64,000 nt of DNA from Streptococcus gallolyticus subsp. gallolyticus DSM 16831 (GCF_002000985.1 NZ_CP018822.1:452001-516000), one strand, 5' to 3'; counted from the first letter of the stretch, positions 45,266-54,104 are shown. The notes: generated by a model from the sequence alone, not told the origin. A program made the numbers and translations.

Positions 45266-46392
45266 TGCAAATTACAAAAGGAAAACGCGCACGAGCTCAA
45301 AAAGTAGTCGTTTATGGTCCTGAAGGTATTGGTAAGTCAACCTTTGCGGCACAATTTCCAGAACCGCTATTTATCGACACGGAAGGTTCAACAGATAACA
45401 TGGACGTCTCACGCTTGGATAAGCCATCAAGTTACACTATGTTAAAAAACGAAATTGCATGGGTGAAAGCTAATCCAACTGTTTGTAAGACGCTTGTCAT
45501 TGATACGATTGACTGGGCAGAAAGTTTAGTCATTGCAGATGTCTGCGCACAACATGGTAAGAAAGGTATTGAGGATTTCGGCTGGGGAAATGGCTACACA
45601 TACACTAAGGAAGAAATGGGGCGTCTGCTCAATCAGCTTGGTGAATTGGTTGATTTAGGTATCAACGTTGTGTTAACAGCACACGCTCAAATGCGTAAAT
45701 TTGAACAGCCAGACGAAATGGGAAGTTATGACCGCTGGGAGTTGAAACTCGGTAAAAAGACAAGTTCACAGACTGCACCGTTAGTTAAAGAATGGGCTGA
45801 CATGGTTCTGTTTGCCAATTATAAAACAGTCGTTATGACAGCCGATAACGGTAAGAAAAAGGCTACTGGAGGGCAACGTGTTCTATACACGCAACACCAC
45901 CCAGCTTGGGACGCTAAAAATCGTCATGGTTTGCCAGAAGAAATGCCATTTGATTATGCAGGCATTGCACACATCTTTAATCAAGCGCAACCACAGCCTA
46001 CACCTCAACCACAACAAACAGCGCCTGAGCCTGCTCCACAAGCACCAGCACAGGAACAAACACCAACTGCCGAACCAGCGCCACAGGTTCAACCACAGGC
46101 ACAAGAAACGCCACAGCAACCGTCACAAGCGCCTGAAAGCTTAACGCAGCCTGCGCCAGAACGTCAGCCTTACCAAGAGCCTAATTTAGCCTTACCACAA
46201 GCGCTGCGTGATTTAATGATACAAAATCAAGTCACAGAGCTTGAAGTCCAAAAGGCAGTTGCTCAAAAGGGTTACTATCCAGAGGATACGCCAGTTATCA
46301 TGTACGACCCTGGATTTATCGACGGTGTCCTTATTGGCGCTTGGGACCAAGTATTCAACATGATTAAAGACAATCGTATCTTGCCATTTTAG
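45265..46392 (+). CDS. Sak4-like RecA-fold ATPase with Q/P-rich tail
   Basis: A 375-residue protein. The N-terminal 220 residues are a RecA-like AAA_24/Sak4 domain: Walker A 'GPEGIGKSTFAAQF', Walker B 'KTLVIDTIDWAE' and 'VVLTAHAQM'. A Pro/Gln-rich linker follows (about residues 235-305), and a C-terminal 60-residue segment ends in 'ILPF'. Sak4 proteins are phage single-strand annealing recombinases that need an SSB. The tail ending in LPF looks like an SSB C-terminal tip. Confidence 0.8.
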   Translation: MQITKGKRARAQKVVVYGPEGIGKSTFAAQFPEPLFIDTEGSTDNMDVSRLDKPSSYTMLKNEIAWVKANPTVCKTLVIDTIDWAESLVIADVCAQHGKKGIEDFGWGNGYTYTKEEMGRLLNQLGELVDLGINVVLTAHAQMRKFEQPDEMGSYDRWELKLGKKTSSQTAPLVKEWADMVLFANYKTVVMTADNGKKKATGGQRVLYTQHHPAWDAKNRHGLPEEMPFDYAGIAHIFNQAQPQPTPQPQQTAPEPAPQAPAQEQTPTAEPAPQVQPQAQETPQQPSQAPESLTQPAPERQPYQEPNLALPQALRDLMIQNQVTELEVQKAVAQKGYYPEDTPVIMYDPGFIDGVLIGAWDQVFNMIKDNRILPF

Positions 46393-46401
46393 GTGATTAT
46401 T

Positions 46402-46536
46402 ATGGCTAAAGAAACATTACTTAAACTTTTGGAAGAAAGTATTGACGAAATTTATAAAGGTGATATTCCAGAAGATCTTACCTTTGATACTTTTATTAAA
46501 GATTTAAATAACTTTTTAGAAAACGAGGAGAAATAA
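46402..46536 (+). CDS. Small phage protein (44 residues)
   Basis: ATG 46402 follows AGGTGA. The 44 residues are acidic and helical ('MAKETLLKLLEESIDEIYKG'). It lies one base before the DUF669 gene, with GAGGAG in its last codons serving that gene. Function unknown. Confidence 0.5.
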   Translation: MAKETLLKLLEESIDEIYKGDIPEDLTFDTFIKDLNNFLENEEK

Positions 46537-46537
46537 C

Positions 46538-47149
46538 ATGACACAATTTAACAATAACTTTGACCATGAATTAGCTTGGGATGATGAAATTACCACAGAC
46601 GCCAAAGGATTCGTACAGATTACACCTGGTGACTATCAATTCACAGTTACTAATCTTGAACGTGGACGTCACACGCCAAATCCACAAAAACCAGGAAAAT
46701 TGCCAGCCTGCAACAAAGCAACTATTACTATCGTGATTGAAACTGCTGAAGGTGAAGCACAATTAACACATAATCTATTTTTGCATACATCAACTGAAGG
46801 TATGTTGTCAGCATTCTTTGGTGCTATCGGTCAAAAGAAACACGGTGAACCACTTCGTATGAATTGGAATAGTGTCATTGGTGCAAAAGGTGTTTGCCGA
46901 GTAAATAAACGCAAAGGTACTGGACAATATGCTGACCGTGAATATGACAACGTTAAAGCGATGATTTACGCTGATGACGTTGATTGGACAAAAGTGTTGA
47001 ACGCAAACGTACAATCACAACAGCCAACTTATCAACAACCAGCGCAAAATTACCAAGCCCCTGCGCAACTAACAGCACAACCTCAACAATATCCGCAACA
47101 ACCACAAGCACCACAACAAGCTGCAGGATTTCAAGCTGGGCAATTTTAA
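46538..47149 (+). CDS. DUF669 phage protein, ssDNA-binding-like
   Basis: A 203-residue protein. The first 150 residues match DUF669 ('FTVTNLERGRHTPNPQKPGK', 'ATITIVIETAEG', 'KGVCRVNKRKGTGQYADREY'), a family that accompanies phage annealing proteins and probably binds ssDNA. The last 50 residues are a Gln/Pro-rich linker ending in 'AGQF', like an SSB tail. It may be the SSB partner for the Sak4-like protein. Confidence 0.75.
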   Translation: MTQFNNNFDHELAWDDEITTDAKGFVQITPGDYQFTVTNLERGRHTPNPQKPGKLPACNKATITIVIETAEGEAQLTHNLFLHTSTEGMLSAFFGAIGQKKHGEPLRMNWNSVIGAKGVCRVNKRKGTGQYADREYDNVKAMIYADDVDWTKVLNANVQSQQPTYQQPAQNYQAPAQLTAQPQQYPQQPQAPQQAAGFQAGQF

Positions 47150-47162
47150 GAGGTAACTAACA

Positions 47163-47786
47163 ATGAAAACAAGAAAATTAAAGAATGATTTAACTGGTCA
47201 GACTTTTGGTTTTCTAAGGGTATTACGCCGTTCCGAAGATGTCGGGAACGGTCGTAAGCCTGTTGTCAAGTTTGTCTGCGAGTGCAAATGCGGAAAAACT
47301 ATTCATGTTAAATCAGATTCCTTACTATCTGGTCACACAGTAAGTTGTGGATGTAAAAAAGTAAAACATGGATTTTCACACAAGGAGCGTTTATACCAAA
47401 CATGGCTTAATATGCGTCAAAGATGTAATAATCCTAATCGTCCAGATTTTGCAAGATATGGTGATAGAGGGGTAAAGATTTGTGACGAATGGCAGGATTA
47501 TTCAAAATTCAGAGAATGGTCATTATCACACGGATATGCCGACAACTTATCGATTGACCGCATTGATGTTAATGGTAATTATGAACCCTCTAATTGCAGG
47601 TGGGTAGATAACTATATTCAAGCAAACAACACTCGTAAAAATCATTTGATTACATTTGAAGGCAAAACTTATACAATGGCAGAACTTGCCAGAAAGCTAG
47701 GGGTATCTTATGCAGCATTACAGCACAGAGTAGAGCGAGGTTGGACGATTGATAGAATCGTCAACACACCTCAAAGGAGTTGGTGA
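47163..47786 (+). CDS. Homing-endonuclease-like / AP2-type DNA-binding protein
   Basis: A 207-residue protein. A zinc-finger-like part has 'FVCECKCGK' and 'TVSCGCKK'. A middle domain 'YGDRGVKICDEWQDYSKFREW' with 'LSIDRIDVNGNYEPSNCRWV' is typical of phage HNH/AP2-associated proteins. The C-terminal part has a helix-turn-helix ('TMAELARKLGVSYAALQHRV'). It separates two replication genes and ends 1 base before the helicase ATG, so it looks like a mobile intruder. No clear active-site triad is claimed. Confidence 0.6.
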   Translation: MKTRKLKNDLTGQTFGFLRVLRRSEDVGNGRKPVVKFVCECKCGKTIHVKSDSLLSGHTVSCGCKKVKHGFSHKERLYQTWLNMRQRCNNPNRPDFARYGDRGVKICDEWQDYSKFREWSLSHGYADNLSIDRIDVNGNYEPSNCRWVDNYIQANNTRKNHLITFEGKTYTMAELARKLGVSYAALQHRVERGWTIDRIVNTPQRSW

Positions 47787-47787
47787 A

Positions 47788-49371
47788 ATGGAATTACGAA
47801 GCTATCAACAAGAAAGTATTGACTCTATTTTGTCAGAATGGGAGCAAGGTCATAAAAGAACGTTATTAGTTTTGCCAACAGGGTGTGGGAAAACCGTAGT
47901 TTTTACTAAGTTAACCGAGGAATTGGTTAGGCAAGGAAAACGTGTTCTTATTTTAGCTCACCGCTCGGAATTGCTAGAACAAGCAGCAGATAAATTAAAA
48001 AAAGTTACTGGGCTTGGTGCCTCGGTCGAAAAAGCTGAGCAGACTTCGCAAGGGTCATGGTATCGTGTAACTGTTGGTAGTGTCCAAACGCTTCAAAGAG
48101 ATAAACGACTTGAACAATTTCCAAAAGATTATTGGGATGTCATTATTGTAGACGAAGCGCACCATATTTTAGCTGATGGTTACCAAAAAGTAATGAATTA
48201 CTTTGATTGCGCAGATGTATTGGGAGTTACAGCTACAGCTGACAGATCTGATCGTCGCAATCTAGGCGAATATTTCGACAGTCTAGCTTACGAGTATTCG
48301 ATTGTTGACGCAATCAAATCTGGCTATTTATCAAAAATCACAGCAGTTACTATCCCGTTGACGTTGGATTTATCAAGTGTTAGTCAACAAGCTGGTGATT
48401 TCAAGGCTAGCGAAGTTGGAACAGCGTTAGATCCATATTTGGAACAAATCGCAGATGAAATGGTTAAGCAATGTTCAGACAGGAAAACAGTTGTATTCTT
48501 ACCATTGGTAAAGACGTCTAAGAAATTCCGCGACATTTTAAACAAGAAGGGCTTTAAAGCTGCTGAAGTGAATGGCGAGTCAGAAGACCGTGCGGAAATT
48601 TTAGCTGACTTTGACGAAGGTAAATACAATGTTCTGTGTAATTCAATGTTACTGACTGAAGGCTGGGATTGTCCGAGCGTTGACTGCGTTGTGGTGCTTA
48701 GACCGACAAAGGTTAGAGCGCTGTATAGTCAAATGGTAGGACGTGGCACGCGCTTAGCTGAAGGTAAAGAGAATTTGTTGATTCTGGATTTCCTTTGGCA
48801 TACAGAACGCCACGAACTATGCCGACCAGCACATCTAATCACAGACAGCCCAGAAGTGGCTAAGAAAATGGTTGAAAACATGGCTGAACAGACGAACCAA
48901 CAATTTGAATTGCTGGAAGCTGAAGAAACAGCTAGCAAGGACGTTGTGGCTGAACGTGAAGAAGCACTTGCAAAACAATTATCAGAAATGCGCAAGCGTA
49001 AACGTCGATTAGTTGACCCACTACAATTTGAAATGTCTATCCAAGCCGAGGACTTAGCGGACTATGTTCCAGCGTTTGGCATTGAGATGACACCGCCAAC
49101 AGACAAACAACTAAAAGCATTAGAGAAATTCGGTATCTTTACTGATGATATTGGCAATTTTGGTAAGGCTAGCAAGCTGTTAGACCGACTTAAGAAACGT
49201 CAAACAGAAGGGCTAACCACACCTAAACAAATTCGTTTGCTTGAACGCTACGGGTTTAAAAATGTTGGTATGTGGACATTTGCCAGCGCAAGTAGCTTAA
49301 TTAATCGCATTGCTGCAAACGGTTGGCATGTTCCTCGCGGTATTCGACCAGCGGAATTTAAACCAGAATAA
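47788..49371 (+). CDS. Phage DEAD/DEAH-box helicase
   Basis: A 527-residue superfamily 2 helicase. Motif I 'LPTGCGKTVVF', motif II 'IIVDEAHH', motif III 'GVTATADR', and in the second lobe 'NSMLLTEGWDCPSVD' and 'YSQMVGRGTRL' are all present. It probably unwinds DNA at the phage origin. ATG 47788 follows AAAGGAG; the longer frame overlaps the preceding gene. Confidence 0.88.
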   Translation: MELRSYQQESIDSILSEWEQGHKRTLLVLPTGCGKTVVFTKLTEELVRQGKRVLILAHRSELLEQAADKLKKVTGLGASVEKAEQTSQGSWYRVTVGSVQTLQRDKRLEQFPKDYWDVIIVDEAHHILADGYQKVMNYFDCADVLGVTATADRSDRRNLGEYFDSLAYEYSIVDAIKSGYLSKITAVTIPLTLDLSSVSQQAGDFKASEVGTALDPYLEQIADEMVKQCSDRKTVVFLPLVKTSKKFRDILNKKGFKAAEVNGESEDRAEILADFDEGKYNVLCNSMLLTEGWDCPSVDCVVVLRPTKVRALYSQMVGRGTRLAEGKENLLILDFLWHTERHELCRPAHLITDSPEVAKKMVENMAEQTNQQFELLEAEETASKDVVAEREEALAKQLSEMRKRKRRLVDPLQFEMSIQAEDLADYVPAFGIEMTPPTDKQLKALEKFGIFTDDIGNFGKASKLLDRLKKRQTEGLTTPKQIRLLERYGFKNVGMWTFASASSLINRIAANGWHVPRGIRPAEFKPE

Positions 49372-49387
49372 ATAAGAAAGGATAAAC

Positions 49388-51661
49388 ATGGCAGAGAGAG
49401 ATTTTGACCTGCTACCATTGCTGGATTATATCAATCCTGCCATGGTAGATTATGCAACTTGGTGCCAAATTGGTATGGCACTTAAACACGAAGGCTATAC
49501 AGCTATGGATTGGGATAACTGGTCACAAGCTGATACACGTTATAAACGTGGGGAGTGTTTCAAAAAATGGGATACTTTCAACGAAGAAGCAGGTAGTGTC
49601 GTAACAGGAGCTACTATCACGCAACTAGCAAAAGAGAATGGTTGGCAACCTGCGTCAAGCGGTCGTGGTGATTTCCATGAGCTTGATTGGGAAGATACCA
49701 TTGACCGTGACTATCAAATTGTCGATAAGAACTGGATTGAATCTAAAGAAATCAGAGAACCGCTAAATTGGCAACCTGCACAAGATTTGATTAGATATCT
49801 AGAAACCTTGTTTGATTCAACGGATCTAGTCGGCTATGTGACTGCTACCTATCCAATTGAAACAGACAATGGCACAATTTATAAACCTACACAAGGGAAT
49901 TTTGACAGGACAGCTGGTGAGCTTATCCAGCTACTGCAAAAAACGCCTGATGATATTGGCGCTGTCTTTGGTGATTATAAGGAAGAAGCAGGTGCGTGGA
50001 TTCGTTTTAATCCGTTAGATGGTAAAGGTGTTAAAAACGACAACGTCACAGATTTTCGTTATGCACTTGTTGAATCAGACACGTTAGACACTGGTAAGCA
50101 ATACGCACTATTTAAAGAGCTTGAATTGCCGATTGCAACGCTGGTTCATTCTGGCAAGAAGTCACTACACGCAGTCGTGAAAGTAGACGCGCGTGATTAT
50201 CAAGAATATAGGAAACGTGTAGATTACATCTATCAAATCTGTAAGAAAAATGGTCTTGATATTGACACGCAAAACCGTAATCCTAGTCGTCTATCACGCA
50301 TGCCAGGTGTCACACGAAACGGACACAAGCAATTCTTGATTGATACGAATATTGGTAAAGCCAATTACGACGAATGGTATCAATGGGTCGAAGATTTAAA
50401 CGACGATTTACCAGACCCAGAAGGACTGTTAGACAGCTGGGACGACATACCAGATTTAGCACCAGAGCTTATCCATGGTGTGCTACGTCAAGGGCATAAG
50501 ATGCTGATTGCTGGTCCGTCAAAAGCTGGGAAATCATTTGCCTTGATTGAGTTATCAATCGCCATAGCTGAAGGTAGCAAGTGGTTAGGTTGGCAATGTG
50601 AGCAAGGACGTGTCTTATATGTCAATTTGGAATTGGATAGACCGTCAGCACTGCACCGTTTTAAAGACGTGTACGACGCTATGGGACTTCAAGCAAATAA
50701 TGTTCAAAATATCGACGTCTGGAATTTGCGTGGTAAGACCGTCCCAATGGACAAGTTAGCGCCGAAGCTAATCAGACGTTCACTTAAGAAAAATTACCAA
50801 GCTGTCATTATTGACCCAATCTACAAAGTATTGACTGGTGATGAAAACAGCGCGGACCAAATGGCACACTTTACCAATCAGTTTGATAAAGTGGCTACTG
50901 AGTTAGGCTGTAGTGTGATTTACTGTCACCACCATTCAAAAGGTGCCCAAGGTGGAAAGAAATCAATGGACCGTGCCAGCGGTTCAGGAGTGTTTGCTCG
51001 TGACCCAGACGCGTTGATTGACTTAGTAGAGCTTGATTTAAACGATAATCTGATTAAACAACGTACTGATAAAGCAAAATGTGATGTGTTTAAACGTGCT
51101 ATCCAAGAGAAGAACTTAGATTATTACCAACATGGAATCACGCTTGATGATTTGCAAAGTGTCGCACAGATGAGTAAACATTTTGACAAAGCATTAGACG
51201 ATATCATGGTTAGAAAGCCATACTTGCACGAAATCCAGCAAGTGGAAGAATCTATCAAGATTGCCACAGCTTGGCGTGTTGAGGGGACGCTTCGTGAATT
51301 CGCGAAATTCCCACCAGTCAATATGTGGTTCAGCTATCCAGTACACAGCGTGGATACAACAGGTGTTTTGGCAGATATTCAGTTGGAAGATGATAAGCCC
51401 CTTTGGCAAAAAGCAAAAGAATCACGAAAAAGTAAAGAACAAAACTTAAAAGAACGAAACCAAAAATTAGAGACAGCTTACAACGCTTTATTTGATGGTT
51501 CAGCTCCAGTTACTGTTCAAGAAATTCGTGAATATTTAGATTTAAAATCAAACAAAAGTGTAGAAAATTATATCAAAGAGCACAACAATTTTGATGTTAA
51601 AAAAGGAATTGTATTTCAAGTTTCAGTAAACCAAGAAGCGGAAAAGAAAGAAAAAAACTAG
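49388..51661 (+). CDS. Phage primase-helicase (PriCT and RecA-like ATPase)
   Basis: A 757-residue replication protein. The N-terminal PriCT_2-like domain ('YINPAMVDYATWCQIGMALKHEGY') is followed by a primase-like region with 'FRYALVESDTLD' and 'SGKKSLHAVVKVDA'. A RecA-like helicase domain has Walker A 'AGPSKAGKSFALIEL' and Walker B 'AVIIDPIYKVL'. The C-terminal part is charged and helical. It should prime and unwind DNA at the origin that probably follows (51684-51775). Confidence 0.82.
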   Translation: MAERDFDLLPLLDYINPAMVDYATWCQIGMALKHEGYTAMDWDNWSQADTRYKRGECFKKWDTFNEEAGSVVTGATITQLAKENGWQPASSGRGDFHELDWEDTIDRDYQIVDKNWIESKEIREPLNWQPAQDLIRYLETLFDSTDLVGYVTATYPIETDNGTIYKPTQGNFDRTAGELIQLLQKTPDDIGAVFGDYKEEAGAWIRFNPLDGKGVKNDNVTDFRYALVESDTLDTGKQYALFKELELPIATLVHSGKKSLHAVVKVDARDYQEYRKRVDYIYQICKKNGLDIDTQNRNPSRLSRMPGVTRNGHKQFLIDTNIGKANYDEWYQWVEDLNDDLPDPEGLLDSWDDIPDLAPELIHGVLRQGHKMLIAGPSKAGKSFALIELSIAIAEGSKWLGWQCEQGRVLYVNLELDRPSALHRFKDVYDAMGLQANNVQNIDVWNLRGKTVPMDKLAPKLIRRSLKKNYQAVIIDPIYKVLTGDENSADQMAHFTNQFDKVATELGCSVIYCHHHSKGAQGGKKSMDRASGSGVFARDPDALIDLVELDLNDNLIKQRTDKAKCDVFKRAIQEKNLDYYQHGITLDDLQSVAQMSKHFDKALDDIMVRKPYLHEIQQVEESIKIATAWRVEGTLREFAKFPPVNMWFSYPVHSVDTTGVLADIQLEDDKPLWQKAKESRKSKEQNLKERNQKLETAYNALFDGSAPVTVQEIREYLDLKSNKSVENYIKEHNNFDVKKGIVFQVSVNQEAEKKEKN

Positions 51662-51683
51662 AAGAATTCTAAAGAAAAATCCT

Positions 51684-51775
51684 GTTATTTTCTTTTCTTA
51701 AATCGGAAAAATACTAGTTCTTTTCTTTTCTTGCTAATTTTAGAAAAATCGGAAAAATACTAGTTATTTTCTTGA
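51684..51775 (+). repeat. Iteron-like repeats, candidate replication origin
   Basis: AAATCGGAAAAATACTAGTT occurs twice (51700-51719 and 51746-51765, 46-bp pitch). Three T/C-rich GTTNTTTTCTT stretches alternate with them. The region is very A/T-rich and lies directly after the primase-helicase. This is a common place for a phage origin. Confidence 0.5.
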
Positions 51776-51847
51776 AAAAATATCGCTATAACTCTTCCAG
51801 AGTTATTAAAAGTGTTTTTCCTTCGTCAAAAGTCAAAGAGAAAAGGA

Positions 51848-51899
51848 AAAGGGGCTGTAAGCTCTGCCCCTTTATCCTTTGTCTCATCTTTGACAAAGG
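51848..51899 (+). terminator. Two consecutive hairpins downstream of the replication genes
   Basis: AAAGGGGC/GCCCCTTT (51848-51873) and CCTTTGTC/GACAAAGG (51876-51899). The first may terminate transcription, although its T run is short. The second has no T run and may be an origin or processing element. The rest of 51776-51948 is A/T-rich without other signals. Confidence 0.5.
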
Positions 51900-51948
51900 C
51901 GCACATGACAAATGTAAAAATCAAAAAGTAGAAAAATGAGGTGAAAAA

Positions 51949-52200
51949 ATGGAAGTTTACAAGCTTAGAATGATTATTGAATATCAAGAGTTGAAAAGAC
52001 GTACTGAAAAGTTAGGCATCATACTTGACAGATGGTTAACGGATGATTTGGATTTTGAACCATCTTGCCCATTTGAATTACTTGAAAGCCAGTTTCATGT
52101 AATGAAAGCGTATCTTAGCATTTTGGCGCAACGTGCTGAAATTGAGCATATTGACCTTGGTTATGACTTTGTTAATGACCGAAGCAAGGAAGATTATTGA
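51949..52200 (+). CDS. Small phage protein (83 residues)
   Basis: A helical 83-residue protein ('IIEYQELKRRTEKLGIILDR', 'PFELLESQFHVMKAYLSILAQR'), a type often found in Firmicutes phages after the replication genes. GAGGTG precedes the ATG. Function unknown. Confidence 0.6.
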   Translation: MEVYKLRMIIEYQELKRRTEKLGIILDRWLTDDLDFEPSCPFELLESQFHVMKAYLSILAQRAEIEHIDLGYDFVNDRSKEDY

Positions 52201-52211
52201 GGTGGTAGAAG

Positions 52212-52565
52212 ATGACTAATTTATGGGAAGAAACATTAAGAAAGTTAGCAACTTACGAAAAAACATTTAAAGATGTCAAATATATTCAAGGTTTAGATTT
52301 TGCAATTACAAAAGAAAATTTTGAACAAGTCGCAAAAAAGACTACGTATGACTCTGGTTATGGTAAATCAGAGGTGGCAGAGGACTTAGTAATCGTTGGT
52401 GATGGTTGGTGGCTTGAACGTAATGAATATGACGGAGCTGAATGGTGGGAATATAAAGAAACACCAAAACAAATTAATGAGGTCAAAGAAGTTAATCGTC
52501 TTGCAGGTGGTATTGATGCAGGTTATGTATTAGCTGAACTAAATAAAAGCACGGTGGAAAAATGA
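52212..52565 (+). CDS. Phage protein of unknown function (117 residues)
   Basis: A 117-residue acidic protein rich in aromatic residues ('GDGWWLERNEYDGAEWWEY'). GAGGTGG lies upstream. It overlaps the RusA gene by 4 bases (ATGA), so the two are coupled. Function unknown. Confidence 0.55.
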   Translation: MTNLWEETLRKLATYEKTFKDVKYIQGLDFAITKENFEQVAKKTTYDSGYGKSEVAEDLVIVGDGWWLERNEYDGAEWWEYKETPKQINEVKEVNRLAGGIDAGYVLAELNKSTVEK

Positions 52566-52957
52566 TTGAATTTTTTATCCCAATGAAAAAAATTCCCACT
52601 GTCACACATCAGCAAAAGAAAGTTCGTGTAATACGTGGTAAGCCACAGTTCTATGAGCCAAACGAGCTAAAGGAAACGCGGGAAATGTTCATGGAATTGT
52701 TAGCACCATATGCACCAGAAGAACCAATGGACGGTCCATTGAGATTGACCACTAAATGGTTATTTCCAAAAATCAAAGGTACGACTAACGGTCAGTACAA
52801 GCATACGAAACCAGATACAGATAATCTTGTTAAGTTGCTAAAAGATTGCATGGAAAGAACAGGATTCTATGTCAATGATTCAAGAGTGGCTAGTGAGATA
52901 ATCGAAAAGTTTTGGGCTGATACGGTTGGAATATACGTGAGGTTGGAAAACTTATGA
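52562..52957 (+). CDS. rusA: RusA-family Holliday junction resolvase
   Basis: A 131-residue endonuclease. The RusA signature 'KPDTDNLVKLLKDCM' and 'YVNDSRVASEIIEKFW' contain the acidic metal-binding residues. It resolves branched DNA before packaging. It overlaps both neighbours by 4 bases. Confidence 0.88.
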   Translation: MIEFFIPMKKIPTVTHQQKKVRVIRGKPQFYEPNELKETREMFMELLAPYAPEEPMDGPLRLTTKWLFPKIKGTTNGQYKHTKPDTDNLVKLLKDCMERTGFYVNDSRVASEIIEKFWADTVGIYVRLENL

Positions 52958-53175
52958 AAATTGATTATATTGATTTCTTTCAAACAGAAGTACCAAACTG
53001 GATGAGAGAAAGTAACCAGAAATCACAAGAAGTCGGTTTTGGAACTATTGAATATTGGGAATGGGCGAATCAGTCCATTGTGGCAATCTGCGAAAAGTAC
53101 GGTAATGATGAATTGGTTAACGGTCAATTTCATTTAATCTGGGACTGGTTAGATAAACAAGCGAAAGGAGTATAA
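52954..53175 (+). CDS. Small phage protein (73 residues)
   Basis: A 73-residue acidic protein rich in Trp ('YWEWANQSIVAICEKY'). It overlaps the RusA stop by 4 bases (ATGA). Function unknown. Confidence 0.55.
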   Translation: MKIDYIDFFQTEVPNWMRESNQKSQEVGFGTIEYWEWANQSIVAICEKYGNDELVNGQFHLIWDWLDKQAKGV

Positions 53176-53177
53176 AC

Positions 53178-53327
53178 ATGTATGAAGTAATTGTCTATTT
53201 TGACAATATGGTTGATGATGTGAAAGTGTTTGAAACCAAAGAATCTGCTAAGGCTGAAGCAGACAAACTTGGGTGGAAATATCGTCATAGTCGTCTCTAT
53301 CGTGTGGAAGTGAGGGAAAGTAAATGA
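53178..53327 (+). CDS. Small phage protein (49 residues)
   Basis: GAAAGGAG precedes ATG 53178. The 49-residue product 'MYEVIVYFDNMVDDVKVFET' looks like a small alpha-beta fold. Its stop overlaps the next ATG (ATGA). Function unknown. Confidence 0.5.
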   Translation: MYEVIVYFDNMVDDVKVFETKESAKAEADKLGWKYRHSRLYRVEVRESK

Positions 53328-53590
53328 AAGCGACTATTTGGAAATATTGCACAGTTGATTTGATAATGATAATTATTGTTATTATTGCCTTACATGTGTA
53401 TCAAAGGTCACAGTATGAAGCAAAGATAAATCACTTGACTCATGAGTTGATAAATACACAGACAGCCTTGAAACAGGCTAACGATAGGATTAAAATACTA
53501 GAGGATAATCAAACAATTATTTATTATCCTGATAATTATGGATGGGAGGAAGTTACGGGAAATGCGAGTCAAATTTTATTTGGCAAATAA
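53324..53590 (+). CDS. Membrane-anchored coiled-coil protein (88 residues)
   Basis: An N-terminal membrane helix ('VDLIMIIIVIIALHVY', about residues 11-26) is followed by a coiled coil (about 32-62). The layout resembles small phage membrane proteins of unknown role. The 3' part overlaps the next ORF by 29 bases in another frame. Confidence 0.55.
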   Translation: MKATIWKYCTVDLIMIIIVIIALHVYQRSQYEAKINHLTHELINTQTALKQANDRIKILEDNQTIIYYPDNYGWEEVTGNASQILFGK

Positions 53591-53732
53591 GGAGACAGTC
53601 ACAACGTCTCTGAGTAAAGCTACTTATGATTTCATTTACAGCCACTGGAAAGCTGGATTAGATGTCAAATTGGGAGAGCGAACAATCAAGCATGACGAAG
53701 TTTCAGATATACAAGTGTTAGATGAAGAGTAA
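53562..53732 (+). CDS. Small phage protein (56 residues)
   Basis: ATG 53562 gives 'MRVKFYLANKETVTTSLSKA', a probable small beta-rich fold. GGGAGGA lies 11 bases upstream. The longer frame starting at 53538 lacks a site. Function unknown. Confidence 0.5.
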   Translation: MRVKFYLANKETVTTSLSKATYDFIYSHWKAGLDVKLGERTIKHDEVSDIQVLDEE

Positions 53733-53739
53733 GCTAGTA

Positions 53740-53781
53740 ACTCGTTATGGTATTCACGCAGGCTCGATTCCTGCGACGAGT
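53740..53781 (+). ncRNA. Miniature tRNA-like element (acceptor stem plus T arm)
   Basis: A 42-nt element with exact tRNA geometry: a 7-bp acceptor-like stem ACTCGTT/GACGAGT (last pair T-G), an 11-nt linker, a 5-bp T stem GCAGG/CCTGC and a 7-nt T loop CTCGATT. There is no gap between T stem and acceptor strand. The D and anticodon arms are missing. It could be a deletion relic of a phage tRNA or a functional tRNA mimic. Confidence 0.55.
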
Positions 53782-53782
53782 A

Positions 53783-54104
53783 TAACCCGAAATATTTTAA
53801 AACGGAATAGAGGTGGTGTGAACCACTTCTTCTTACAAAACAAATTAGTATACAGTTAGTGAAGTTTATCGGGTTACTTGCTAACAACATAGCGAAATGA
53901 AATAGGAAGGGAAACTCAATGTAATTTTTAATCTAACGCAGTTTATCGCTAGACTGTTATTCTGCAAGGCGCTGCTTATTCTTATGGTAATTCAATGTTT
54001 GGGTCGTGCGTCTGCCCATTTGTGAAACGCAAAAAAGCCTCGCTCGTGCAAGACCTTTAGCTATATTGGTAATATCTATATTATATCATAAAGGAGCTGT
54101 TAGG
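53783..54104. other. Non-coding, hairpin-rich stretch before the late regulator
   Basis: No ORF with a ribosome binding site is seen. Structures include TAACCCG/CGGGTTA (53783-53789 with 53870-53876) enclosing GTGGT-GTGA-ACCAC near 53815-53828, and GCGT/ACGC pairs near 54008-54031. It may be a leader RNA or a remnant of lost genes. Confidence 0.5.

Noticed and set aside
45878..46144. 88-codon ORF rich in His, Arg and Asn in another frame
   Set aside because: It is a shadow of the Pro/Gln-rich linker of the Sak4-like protein; composition follows from CAA/CCA codons.
45960..46180. Possible tandem DNA repeat or CRISPR-like array
   Set aside because: The pattern is a low-complexity Pro/Gln coding linker; there are no regular repeats with spacers. 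No CRISPR array was seen anywhere in the window.
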